NCBI GenBank assembly: GCA_028287105.1
Contig: JAQBQH010000099.1
Span: 1 to 64,000 of the forward strand
Source: Myxococcales bacterium
GTDB lineage: Bacteria; Myxococcota_A; Polyangia; Palsa-1104
Direction of reading: 5' to 3'
Length of the DNA: 64,000 bases
The position numbers and the translations under genes were made by a program. The stretch's first letter is position 1, and the number at the start of each line of letters is the position of its first letter. Positions 17,312-26,050 of this stretch are shown here, in pieces. Below the pieces are notes generated by a model. The model was not told where the DNA came from. It saw only the letters and a program-made list of their open reading frames with translations, and did not search any database.

Positions 17312-18051
17312 GTCACCCTCCGTTCTGCGCATTCCACCTCGGCCGCAATCGCTGCGTTCCGGCGGTCGATCACCGATAATCCCGTTTGCGCAGATACCGT
17401 TCTCTCGTGCAAGATACTAGCCTTGTTTAAGTGTCGCGAGTCGCTCCGCTGCCAGCGCGTCTGACCTATCGGCGGCGGAGCCGGCCGACATACTCGCGAG
17501 GTCGGTTGGCTGACCTCGACGTAACCGCTCGAGCATCTCGATGATCCGGGCGCGCTGTTGGCCGCGGACAATCTTTCGGCCCTCGCGCCGCGCCTTTCTA
17601 GGCACAACGGATCGGCAACACTGGCGAATAATGTTCCGCCGGTATCGCCCCGTTAACCGAACGTGGCGAATTTGACAACGCTGGCGTCAACATCGGGAAA
17701 GCGGCGACGAGCGTCCATCACTTCGCGTCAGGTCGCCTGGCCAGCCTCTGCCCTGGCTGGCGGTTACAAAGCGGTGTGCGACCGGCCAAATTCCGCGACG
17801 ACCGCCGTCGGTATCGCCGTCAAAAGGGACAAATCCACGCGAGCGCCGTGTTGCTGGAACCGATCCTTCAGCCACTCGCTCTGAGGCGCCACTGACGTGC
17901 GCTGCCCCGCGCGTTCCTTAGTAGCCGCTCCCCGCGCACCTTCTTGGGAATGACGACATCCTGGAAGCGGCGGGACGTGCTGCGCACTGCGCGCACGCAA
18001 CAGGCGACCCGCGGCACGAGCGACCGGCGGCTGGATTGCATCAAATTCAGG
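17312..18051. other. gene-poor divergent interval
   Basis: About 740 bp between two divergent lipoprotein genes. One 62-codon minus-strand frame (17417-17605, GTG start, basic, no ribosome site) matches no family. Promoters for both lipoprotein genes should lie here. No terminators or repeats stand out. Confidence 0.45.
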
Positions 18052-18375
18052 ATGCGCAAGCACGGGTCAGTTGGCTTGGTAGCGGTGGTCGCGCTGTTGG
18101 GTGCGTGCAGCGGCGGATCGTCTTCGTCGGTTCCCTTCGGCCCTTCAACGACTGGCGGTGGCGGTTCCGCCGGCGGGAACGGCGGCGCGCCCGATGGCGG
18201 ATCGGACGGCGGTGGCTCCGGCGGCGTTCCTGCAGCGCCCGAGCCTTCACGCTCTGGCGTCGTCACTCGGGATGACTCGTCTGCCGGCAAGGTGAAGTGG
18301 AAACTGCCGCCGGCTCCCTCGGGCTGCCGCCGACGCTCGCACTCGAAAAACATCGAAAACGTCGCGACGATTTAG
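18052..18375 (+). CDS. short lipoprotein, probably truncated
   Basis: 107 residues from ATG 18052: MRKHGSVGLVAVVALLGAC forms a clear lipoprotein signal with lipidation at Cys19, followed by a Ser/Gly linker (GSSSSVPFGPSTTGGGGSAG...). Only about 45 further residues remain, ending in a basic, disordered tail (GCRRRSHSKNIENVATI). In the neighbouring lipoproteins a folded domain follows the linker; here it is missing, so this may be the surviving 5' end of a larger gene. No continuation is obvious in the other plus-strand frames downstream. A genuine short surface peptide cannot be excluded. Confidence 0.45.
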   Translation: MRKHGSVGLVAVVALLGACSGGSSSSVPFGPSTTGGGGSAGGNGGAPDGGSDGGGSGGVPAAPEPSRSGVVTRDDSSAGKVKWKLPPAPSGCRRRSHSKNIENVATI

Positions 18376-18528
18376 GACCCGAAGGGCCGCGAATAATTAA
18401 AAATCCGCCGACGCAATGCAATCGACTGGAATCGCTAGCGAACGTTTAGCGGGGATCGAAAACTTCGGATAGCGACGCCAAAGCGTTTACGATCTTTCCG
18501 GTTGAAACAGTTTGAATCAGGTCGGCCG

Positions 18529-19791
18529 TCAGTTGGCGACGAGGGTCAACGGCACCGTCATCGTGGGGGTGATGGCCGGGCAACCCGACGCGTAGGTGTC
18601 GCCCGAGGTTGGCGGCGGCACGCTCGACATCGTCTGGCAGCGCAGCGTCGTCGTGGCGCCGACGGTCGACACCGTCTGCAGCTCACACAGCTGGTTGTAG
18701 GTCGCGTATGTGTAATCTTGCGGCACCGCCCAACAGAGGGTACCCGTGGGATCGACGCCGAGATAGCCCCCCGCGCGAAACATGCCGCCCGCGCCGGGGC
18801 TGTTTGCGGGATTCGCGTTCCACGCCGAGCTGGGGCCAACCGTCGGATGGAAGAGGTAGCTGGCCGCGCCGGTGCCGTCGTAGAAGACGCGCACGCTGCT
18901 GCTCTCATCATCCGTGGGGCCGGGCATGAGTGCGCTAACGGCCGTGCCCGTCTGCGAGTAGAAGGCGACGTGGCCGGCGCCCTCGATCGAGGCGACCATT
19001 TGCACCGGCGGCATCGGTGTCGAGAGCGCGAAGCTGGCGGTGCCGTTGCCGGCGACGTCCGCGAACAGCGTGTGCACGAGGTCTTCGGTGATGTCCACGG
19101 TGACTCCCGGCAACGTACCGCCGTCGTCACCCCCGACGCTGCCGCTCGCGGTCACGGTGATCGGATGTGAGAAGTACGTCTGCTGGGTCAGCACGTTGCC
19201 CGTTCCGCCCGGACCCTGCACGGTGATGCTGACCGACTGCGCGCCGCCGGCCGGCGCTGTCGTCGAGAGCTTGGACGGCGCGGCCGGATCGCTGTAGAAA
19301 CCGTTGACCGTGTCGTTGACGGTGACGTCGAACGTCGTCGACACGCCGATGCCCATGCCCGCGTAGGTTCCGGCGGGAATCGTAAATGGACAATCGAGCA
19401 CAGACGTCAGCGCCGGTTGATCGCGCACGTAGGTTGGCGTGCAATTGCTCAGCGTTGCCATTTGCACGTCGCCTGCCGCGGTGCCTTGGAACGTGAGGCT
19501 GACGACGGTGACGCGCGCCTGATTGGGCGACAACGCCCAGTGGCCAGCCTGCGCCTGCGGCAACTGGGGGCGCGCGCCGCCGAATGGGCGCGAACGCATC
19601 ACCGTCGACGGGCCGTGCAAAATGAGCGCATGACCCATCACCATGCCGTTGCCACCGCCGCCACCACCACCGCCGGCGCTCAGGTCGTCGCCGCTGCCGG
19701 CGGAGAAGTCCATCGACTGATTTCCGTTGTCACCCTTGCAACCGACAAATGTGAAGATCGCTACTCCGATCACTGATGTTCGCGTCAGCAT
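18529..19791 (-). CDS. hypothetical lipoprotein, 420 residues
   Basis: From ATG 19791 the start MLTRTSVIGVAIFTFVGC is a lipoprotein signal with Cys18 as lipidation site. A Gly-rich linker follows, then HALILHGPSTVMRSRPFGGA and a mostly beta-strand body rich in Thr, Gly and Pro (ITVQGPGGTGNVLTQQTYFS, TLPGVTVDITEDLVHTLFAD). A few paired Cys suggest disulfides. I do not recognise the domain. The protein is expected on the outer membrane or cell surface. The gene is isolated, with about 150 bp of empty sequence after it and a divergent gene on the other side. Confidence 0.68.
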   Translation of the reverse strand: MLTRTSVIGVAIFTFVGCKGDNGNQSMDFSAGSGDDLSAGGGGGGGGNGMVMGHALILHGPSTVMRSRPFGGARPQLPQAQAGHWALSPNQARVTVVSLTFQGTAAGDVQMATLSNCTPTYVRDQPALTSVLDCPFTIPAGTYAGMGIGVSTTFDVTVNDTVNGFYSDPAAPSKLSTTAPAGGAQSVSITVQGPGGTGNVLTQQTYFSHPITVTASGSVGGDDGGTLPGVTVDITEDLVHTLFADVAGNGTASFALSTPMPPVQMVASIEGAGHVAFYSQTGTAVSALMPGPTDDESSSVRVFYDGTGAASYLFHPTVGPSSAWNANPANSPGAGGMFRAGGYLGVDPTGTLCWAVPQDYTYATYNQLCELQTVSTVGATTTLRCQTMSSVPPPTSGDTYASGCPAITPTMTVPLTLVAN

Positions 19792-19986
19792 ATTCCCCCC
19801 TGCCAACGAGATCATATCACGTCAGCGACGTCGGCGGCCTGACCGGGAGCGCGCTTGCGCACATTCTCCAACGTGTGCTTGCTGCCGCCCGGCGGCGCGG
19901 CAAGCGACAGTAATTCTTCACCCACTTACGACAGTAATGAGACGGCATCATTGGCGTCCAATTTCTGGCGAGACCATGAGGGCACC

Positions 19987-20751
19987 ATGAGTAGGTCCTA
20001 CCGAACACTGCACGTTGTGGCGGTCGTCGTATGCAGCAGCGCAACTGCATTAGGAGATGTCCAGGGACAATGGTCTCTGGAAGCAGCAAGCACCGACCCA
20101 AAGATAGTGTGGATTGGTCTCAAGAATACGAGTTCTGAGCCGCAGTTCGTCTGCGCACGGAGGGCCTCCATTGAAGTAATTGAAGGCGGCCGCTCCGTCG
20201 GCCCGTTGGTTGTGACAGGAGAGAGGCAGTGTGGTCCGTCGTGGACGCGCCATCGCGTACTGCCGAAAGAAAGGCTGTGGTGGGTCAGCGATACGAAAGG
20301 AGAAGCGCGGCTTTCGGCTGGCGCCGTCGCGCACGCGAGTTTCGATGTCATTGACCTTTCGCCTCTCGGTGTCGAACGCCGGAAAGCGCACATCGATGCA
20401 AACGTTCCAATCGCACAGATGAACCTGTTGGGTCACGGAACGTGGTCAGGGACGATCGTGCGGAACGAGAAGTCAGCGTGGATCGGAGTAAGGAATGAAA
20501 GTTCGATTCCGCAGATCGTCGCGGCGATGATCGTCCATCGTGCCCGAGAGTCTCGTCCGCCAATCCTATGTCCTCGTCCTGCGGCGTCTATGACGCATCT
20601 CGTCTCTCCCGGCGAATGGTACTTTGAACTCCTGCCGACGGACATCGGGCCGGTAACTCCCTCGGACGATGTGATCCATTTGTTGGCTGGGCGGGTGGAC
20701 GGAACGTGTGAAGCGAGACCGACGATCGTCAGGTTCACCGATTCCAAGTAG
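19987..20751 (+). CDS. exported hypothetical protein
   Basis: 254 residues from ATG 19987. MSRSYRTLHVVAVVVCSSAT followed by ALGDVQG looks like a Sec signal peptide cleaved near residue 23. The mature part is two similar beta-rich halves: IVWIGLKNTSSEPQFVCARR and AWIGVRNESSIPQIVAAMIV occupy equivalent places, so the protein is probably an internal duplication of an Ig-like fold of about 110 residues. No catalytic motif seen. The sequence is noticeably less GC-rich than the genes from 21400 onward. Confidence 0.6.
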   Translation: MSRSYRTLHVVAVVVCSSATALGDVQGQWSLEAASTDPKIVWIGLKNTSSEPQFVCARRASIEVIEGGRSVGPLVVTGERQCGPSWTRHRVLPKERLWWVSDTKGEARLSAGAVAHASFDVIDLSPLGVERRKAHIDANVPIAQMNLLGHGTWSGTIVRNEKSAWIGVRNESSIPQIVAAMIVHRARESRPPILCPRPAASMTHLVSPGEWYFELLPTDIGPVTPSDDVIHLLAGRVDGTCEARPTIVRFTDSK

Positions 20752-21411
20752 CCGCTGATCCGCCGCCAGGGAGTGGTGAAGCGCCAACGAACCTCGCGAG
20801 CCGTTGTCTTGGCGCCGTCGTCGAGGGCGAGGATAGCGTGCGCGCGGTGCCCGACGCACTGCTTGGCGCATGCAGTGGCGAAAGCATGGCACTGGCGAGC
20901 TGTGCTCTGACGAATGGCTTCCGCAACGGCAGCGGGAGTCTTGATACGAGTGAGTGGCCAATCGAAACTCCGGTGGAATCCGATTCCAACTGTTTAACCG
21001 ATTCGCCGCGACCTGATGCCGCACCCTCGGTGAAAAGGTGGTGAGGCAGATCGCAGTCACGTCGACGTGGAGCCGCTAACCGGAGAAGCCAATGCACGCG
21101 ACCGAAGCATCCCTCCGACGCCGGACCGATTAGACGGGCCTAGCCGACGCGGCGATCGAAATCGCGGCATCGCCGCAGCCGAAACTGCACCCATGAAGGT
21201 TTTCGTCAATTCCGGGGCAGGGAACGATGTGCCGCTAATCGGCAGCTCGACGCCCAGGGCGAGATCAACGCGTGCGGCAAGAACGCGTACCGCGTCTCGG
21301 AACAACTGCTCGCGAAGAGGTTCCCGCGCAAGCACCTCGGCGCCGCGTGGGCCGCCTTGCAGAATTGGTTGGTATGGCCACTCCTCGACGGCCGACCGTG
21401 CCGCGTCGTGC
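20752..21411. other. gene-poor interval with possible coding scrap
   Basis: About 660 bp. Between about 21230 and 21400 one plus-strand frame has protein-like composition (LDAQGEINACGKNAYRVSEQ, LLAKRFPRKHLGAAWAALQN), but it has no start, stops soon after and matches nothing I know. The rest shows no gene, repeat or RNA. Confidence 0.35.
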
Positions 21412-22689
21412 TCAGTCGATCCAGTCGCGCGCGAGGCGCCGCGCTGCGATGAAGAAGAGGATCGAGCCGAGTGGATAGAAGGCCAAGCCGCTGTACAGGG
21501 CGTAGCGGAGCGACTCGGCGCCGAAGTGCGGCTTGAGCAGGTCGGCTGCCTTGCCGAAGTAGTAGATGCCGCCCGCGATGCCGAGCAGGTTGTTGACGAG
21601 CAGAAAGGCGGCCGACGCGGTCGAGCGCATCGCCGGAGCGACCAGGTGCTGCACCGACGTCAGGATCGGCCCCAACCAAACCAGGTTCAGCGCCTGCGGA
21701 ATCAGAAAGCAAACGAACGCCAGCGCCAACGAGTGGGTATTGAGCGCGGCGAACGACAACGGCGTCGCCAGCAAGAATGCGACGGCGGGGATGACCGGGT
21801 AGACCGAAACACTCTTCTTGCCCATCCGGTCGGCCAACCAACCGCCGCTCCAGATTCCGGCCACGCCGCCGAAGAGGGCAATGGCGCTCAAGAACAGCGA
21901 CCGATCAACGAGGTCGAGATGAAGGCTGCGATCACAAAACGATGGCAGCCAGAACGCGACGCCGTAGCCGCACACCGAAGAGGAAGCGGCGCCAAAGGCC
22001 AGCAGCCAAAATGACGGTTTGGCGAGGAGCGCGCGAAACGTCGCCCCCACCGGCGGGTTGGCCGGTTTCGGAGCGACGCGCGGAGGCTCGCGCACGACCA
22101 ATCGAAAGAGCGGAGCCAAGAGGAGACCGGCCGCACCGACGGCGAAGAAGGCCGCGCGCCAGCTCACCTTGTGCGCGATCAGCCCGCCGAACAACAGGCC
22201 GGCCGCGCTACCGACTGGAATACCAAACGAGTACACCGCCAATGCGCGCGCGCGCTGCCCCTTGGGGTAATAGTCGGAGATCAGCGAGTAGGCGGGAGCG
22301 ACGCCCCCGGCTTCACCGACGCCGACGCCCATGCGACACAAGAAGAGCGACGCGAACCCGGTCGCCAGGCCGCAGGCGGCGGTGAAGCCGCTCCACAGCG
22401 TCAGCGCGCCGGTCATGATCCACGTGCGACTCCAGCGGTCGGCAATGATCGCCACCGGGATGCCGAGGCCTGTGTAAAACAGCGCGAACGCCAGGCCACC
22501 GAGCTTGCCGATATCGGTGTCGGTCAAACCCAGGTCAGCTTTGATCGAGCTCGCCAGGATCCCGAGGATCTGACGGTCGAGGAAGTTGAAGATATAGGCG
22601 GCGATCAACATCGCCAGCACGGCGCTGCGGTGCGCTGTCGGCTGCGTGGGTTCAGCCTTCAATTGGGGCAACGTCGCGCTCGGGATCAT
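21412..22689 (-). CDS. MFS transporter, spinster-like
   Basis: 425 residues with about twelve hydrophobic segments: a major facilitator superfamily permease in the inner membrane. Signature pieces are LIAAYIFNFLDRQILGIL in helix 1, the loop 2-3 motif (IPVAIIADRWSR), the RMGVGVGEAGGVAPAYSLI helix, and the loop 8-9 equivalent GGWLADRMGKK. FLDRQIL and GVGEA are typical of spinster-like transporters and related bacterial permeases for amphipathic organic compounds. ATG 22689 has GGAG 8 bp upstream. Divergent from the FabH-like gene, which may make its cargo; this is inference only. Confidence 0.88.
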   Translation of the reverse strand: MIPSATLPQLKAEPTQPTAHRSAVLAMLIAAYIFNFLDRQILGILASSIKADLGLTDTDIGKLGGLAFALFYTGLGIPVAIIADRWSRTWIMTGALTLWSGFTAACGLATGFASLFLCRMGVGVGEAGGVAPAYSLISDYYPKGQRARALAVYSFGIPVGSAAGLLFGGLIAHKVSWRAAFFAVGAAGLLLAPLFRLVVREPPRVAPKPANPPVGATFRALLAKPSFWLLAFGAASSSVCGYGVAFWLPSFCDRSLHLDLVDRSLFLSAIALFGGVAGIWSGGWLADRMGKKSVSVYPVIPAVAFLLATPLSFAALNTHSLALAFVCFLIPQALNLVWLGPILTSVQHLVAPAMRSTASAAFLLVNNLLGIAGGIYYFGKAADLLKPHFGAESLRYALYSGLAFYPLGSILFFIAARRLARDWID

Positions 22690-22710
22690 TTTGCTGCTCC
22701 TTTTTATTCC

Positions 22711-22747
22711 GTTCGTGCATAATAACAAATACGCGAACGCATAATAA
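22711..22747. promoter_or_regulatory. repeat-rich AT island ahead of the MFS gene
   Basis: An AT-rich patch in GC-rich surroundings holds two copies of GCATAATAA (22717-22725 and 22739-22747, 22 bp apart) and an inverted GTTCG/CGAAC pair (22711-22715 and 22734-22738). It is 22-58 bp upstream of the MFS start, so it may combine a promoter and a regulator site. No factor is assigned. Confidence 0.35.
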
Positions 22748-22982
22748 ACAAGAAATCGAGCGGCAAGGCAAGCACTCAGCAGACGTCTTTCGCGCGACGG
22801 CCGATCGCGCGTGTCCTCGACGCCGTTGCGCAAAAGTCGTGTATCCACGCCCTGCCCTAGCGCTCGCCGGGAGCCCTCATCGCGCGCATGGGCTGGTTTG
22901 AAAGAAGTTTGGACACGACGGTCGCCCGCGTACGTCCGCTCGCACCCGCTCGCACGACTGAAACCAGATCCTGGAGCTTCGC

Positions 22983-23975
22983 ATGAGATACGCGAACATC
23001 ATCGCCACCGGTCGCTACGTTCCCGAGAAGGTCATCACCAACGCCGAGCTGGAGAAGACGGTGGGGGCGCCGTTTGATGATTGGCTGGTGCAGAACGTCG
23101 GCATCCGCCAGCGCCACGTGATGGCCGATCATGAAGTGACCTCGGACCTGGCTGTGGCCGCCGCGCGTTCAGCGCTCGAGCGCGCCGGCATCGGGCCGGA
23201 GGAGCTCGACCTGATCGTGCTCGCGACCGATACGCCCGACTATTTGAGCCCGGGTACTTCGTCGGCGGTGCAGGCAAAGTTGGGTGCGAAGAATGCGGGA
23301 ACCTACGATCTCAATTGCGCCTGCGCCGGCTGGGTCACGGCGCTGGACGTCGCCTGCAAGACGATCGCGGCGGATGACAGCTATCGACACATCTTAGTGG
23401 TCGGCGCCTACGGCATGACGCGCTTTCTCGACTGGAAGGACAAAAAGACCTGCACCCTGTTCGCCGACGGTGGCGGCGCGGTGGTATTGCGCGCCGGAGC
23501 GAAGCCGGGCTTTTTAGGCGCCAAGCTGCTGGCCAACGGCGAGTACCACGACGCGATGGGCATCTACACCGGAGGCACCGTTCGGCCGTCGACGCGGCAG
23601 ACCATCGAGCAGCTGGGCGCACCCAAAGTAGAGTTCGTCCGCAAGTTCCCGGCCACCTTCAACCTCGAACGTTGGCCGGGCCTGCTCGGGGACGTGTTGA
23701 AGCGGGCCAACGCGTCGCTCGACGACGTTGCGCTCTTCGTCTTCACCCAGCTCAATCTGCGGACGATCGAGGCAACCATGGCCGCCCTCGGGCAGCCCAT
23801 GACCAAGACCCACTGGATCATGGACAAATGGGGTTACACCGGGAGCGCCTGCATTCCGATGACGCTGGACGACGCGGTGGCGCAAGGCAGGCTCCGACGG
23901 GGGGACCTGGTCGCATTCTGCGCCAGCGGTGGTGGCCTCTCCATGGCGGCGGCGCTCTTCCGCTGGACCATGTGA
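22983..23975 (+). CDS. FabH-like ketoacyl-ACP synthase III homologue with altered active site
   Basis: 330 residues with the thiolase-fold length and layout of beta-ketoacyl-ACP synthase III. The nucleophile is Cys114 in NCACAGWV. The FabH catalytic His (PHQANLRI in the classic enzyme) aligns with Thr255 in FTQLNLRT, and the catalytic Asn of GNTSAAS aligns with Tyr285 in WGYTGSACIP. The enzyme should still form an acyl-thioester on Cys but probably lacks the normal malonyl-decarboxylating machinery, so acyl transfer or a different condensation is possible. It may serve specialised lipid or natural-product synthesis rather than primary fatty-acid initiation; no other fab gene is nearby. Divergent from the MFS gene. 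Confidence 0.85.
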   Translation: MRYANIIATGRYVPEKVITNAELEKTVGAPFDDWLVQNVGIRQRHVMADHEVTSDLAVAAARSALERAGIGPEELDLIVLATDTPDYLSPGTSSAVQAKLGAKNAGTYDLNCACAGWVTALDVACKTIAADDSYRHILVVGAYGMTRFLDWKDKKTCTLFADGGGAVVLRAGAKPGFLGAKLLANGEYHDAMGIYTGGTVRPSTRQTIEQLGAPKVEFVRKFPATFNLERWPGLLGDVLKRANASLDDVALFVFTQLNLRTIEATMAALGQPMTKTHWIMDKWGYTGSACIPMTLDDAVAQGRLRRGDLVAFCASGGGLSMAAALFRWTM

Positions 23976-24016
23976 CCCGCGGCGGTGCCGACGCCGACGC
24001 GCTCGCTCGCCGATTG

Positions 24017-24403
24017 CTAGGGCGTCGGCCGTGGCAGCGCACGCTCGGTCAGCGCGCGGTCGACCAGGCTCATCATCGCGCTCGTGTCGAACGGCTTGGC
24101 GCAGAAGTACGGTGTGCCCACCCGCGCAGCGACCCGAGACAGATCGAAGACGCCCGACACCAGCACGATGGGGATGTTCTCCAGCCCGCAATTGTGCACG
24201 AACATCCGGTAGGACATGCTCGGCCCATCGAGGAGCGGCATCTCCACGTCGAGGATGGCCACGTCGGGGAGACGCTCTTGCAGTAACAACAGCCCCTCTT
24301 CGCCGTCGTGCGCGACGCGTACGTTGTGGCCGGCGATCTCCAGCAGCTGCTGGAGGACCCACGCTACGTCTTCGTCGTCGTCGACGACCACTACATCGGC
24401 CAT
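24017..24403 (-). CDS. single-domain response regulator
   Basis: 128 residues from ATG 24403, a stand-alone receiver domain: acidic cluster VVVDDDED (Asp8-Asp10), phospho-acceptor Asp52 in AILDVEMPLLDG, and the conserved Lys in FCAKPFD. No output domain follows. Such proteins act through phosphotransfer or protein contact. The gene is divergent from a histidine kinase whose start is about 86 bp away, so the two probably form a pair sharing a promoter region. A longer in-frame start exists upstream but would cross into that region. Confidence 0.88.
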   Translation of the reverse strand: MADVVVVDDDEDVAWVLQQLLEIAGHNVRVAHDGEEGLLLLQERLPDVAILDVEMPLLDGPSMSYRMFVHNCGLENIPIVLVSGVFDLSRVAARVGTPYFCAKPFDTSAMMSLVDRALTERALPRPTP

Positions 24404-24489
24404 GACGTCAGACGTTCGCAAGCGCAGTGCCAACGGCGGACGCGCGGTTGGCCCCTCTCGTGCAGAACGATTCGCCTAGAGGTGCAGCA

Positions 24490-25986
24490 ATGGGCTTGGC
24501 GGGGACTCGGAGCGCGGGCGGGGTCGTGCGGCTGCGAAAGCTGGCCCGCATCGGCACGCTGGCGCTGACGGGGATGGTGATCGTAGCCTGCGTCGCGCTG
24601 GCTACGCTCACGAGCGTCTCCCGCCGGCACGCACAGCGCGTGTCGCACCTGAACGACGTTCTGCGCGCCATCAATGCCATCCGGATCGATCTCACATCCT
24701 ACGGGCGCGAGAGCGGCCTGGCGTACGTCACCGGGGATCCGCAGTACGAACGGTCCCGCGCGGTTCGCGAGACGGACCTTTGGGCGCATCTCGCCGACGC
24801 GCGAGCGGTGATCCACCAGCCGGCGAAGCGCGCGCTGCTCGACCGGGCGAGCAGGCAGATGCGCGACTACGTGTTGCTGCGCAAAGAGATCGAACGGCGG
24901 AACGAATCACCGCGCGACGTGCTGCTGGCGGTGTCGCCGGCGATCGAGGCCCCGCTCGATACGCTGCACGAGCTGTCGCGTCAGGGGTTCGATGACGTCT
25001 CGAACAGCGAGCGCCGGACCCGGCGCTGGGAGCTGCTCGAGAACATCCTCGGGATCACCATCGCCGTCCTGGTCATGATCGGGTCTTTCGCCGTGGGCAT
25101 GGCCCTCCGGCGGTGGGTATTCAAGCCGCTGCTCGGGCTGAGCGACGGCATCGATCGCTTCGCTGCCGGCGACCGCTCGGCCCGCGTCGTGCCTGATGGC
25201 TCCGAGCAGCTGCGACACACTGCCGACAGCTTCAACGACATGGCGGCCAGCCTCGAGCGGCAGCACCAGGAGTTGCTCACCTTCCTCGCCGGAGTGGCGC
25301 ACGATCTGCGCAACCCGTTGGCGGCGATGCGTATGGGCGTTCAGTTCCTCGAGCCCGGGCCGCGTCAAGTGTCGGAAGACAAGACGCGCAAGACGCTCGA
25401 CCTCATCGGGCGCCAGGTCACGCGGCTCGAACGCATGGTCGGCGATTTCCTCGACGCCACCCGGATCGAGGGCGGCTACCTCCAGCTGCAGCTGCAGCGA
25501 CGGGACGTGCGGCCGTTCGTCCAGGAGGCGGTCGAGCTGTACGCCAGCTCGTCGATGGCGCATCGGCTCCGGCTCTCCGAGCCCGAGAAACCGGTCGAGG
25601 TTCGCTGCGACGGCGCGCGCATCGCCCAGGTGATGAACAACCTGGTGTCCAACGCGATCAAGTATTCACCCGGCGGCGGCGAGGTGTTGTTGTGCGTCTC
25701 GCAGAGCGGCGGTGAGGCCATCCTCTCGGTCACCGACTCCGGTATCGGGATCGCGCCGACCGACCTGCAGCATATCTTCGAGCCGTTCCGGCGCACGGGC
25801 GCGTCGCGCGAGACCGCGCCGGGCGTCGGGCTCGGGTTGTCCGTGGCGCGGCGCATCGTCGAGGCGCACGGCGGGCGCATCGAGGTGGAGAGCACCCTCG
25901 GTGCCGGCTCGACCTTCCGGGTGCGCCTTCCGCTCGCCGGCCCGGCCGATGCGTTCGAGCCCACCGCCGCGTCACCGCTGCACTGA
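24490..25986 (+). CDS. membrane sensor histidine kinase (HAMP-HisKA-HATPase)
   Basis: 498 residues from ATG 24490, which has GAGGTG just upstream. Order: first membrane helix (LARIGTLALTGMVIVACVAL), a periplasmic helical sensor of about 150 residues, second membrane helix (ITIAVLVMIGSFAVGMALRR), HAMP, the phospho-acceptor His271 in GVAHDLRNPLAAM, then the ATPase domain with N box QVMNNLVSNAIKYSPGG, G1 DSGIGI and G2 VGLGLSVA. It autophosphorylates and passes phosphate to a receiver, most likely the divergent single-domain protein at 24017-24403. The signal sensed is unknown. Confidence 0.93.
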   Translation: MGLAGTRSAGGVVRLRKLARIGTLALTGMVIVACVALATLTSVSRRHAQRVSHLNDVLRAINAIRIDLTSYGRESGLAYVTGDPQYERSRAVRETDLWAHLADARAVIHQPAKRALLDRASRQMRDYVLLRKEIERRNESPRDVLLAVSPAIEAPLDTLHELSRQGFDDVSNSERRTRRWELLENILGITIAVLVMIGSFAVGMALRRWVFKPLLGLSDGIDRFAAGDRSARVVPDGSEQLRHTADSFNDMAASLERQHQELLTFLAGVAHDLRNPLAAMRMGVQFLEPGPRQVSEDKTRKTLDLIGRQVTRLERMVGDFLDATRIEGGYLQLQLQRRDVRPFVQEAVELYASSSMAHRLRLSEPEKPVEVRCDGARIAQVMNNLVSNAIKYSPGGGEVLLCVSQSGGEAILSVTDSGIGIAPTDLQHIFEPFRRTGASRETAPGVGLGLSVARRIVEAHGGRIEVESTLGAGSTFRVRLPLAGPADAFEPTAASPLH

Positions 25987-26050
25987 CCGTGAGCGTCGCG
26001 ATACTATTCGCTGGCACCAAGCGCGTACGCGGCTCGGTCGCGAGGTACGA

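Noticed and set aside
17417-17605. 62-codon minus-strand frame, basic
   Set aside because: GTG start without ribosome site and no recognisable family. It cannot be separated from chance.
21230-21400. Protein-like plus-strand stretch (AQGEINACGKNAYRVSEQLL)
   Set aside because: No start codon, short, no family match. Mentioned only as a possible relic.
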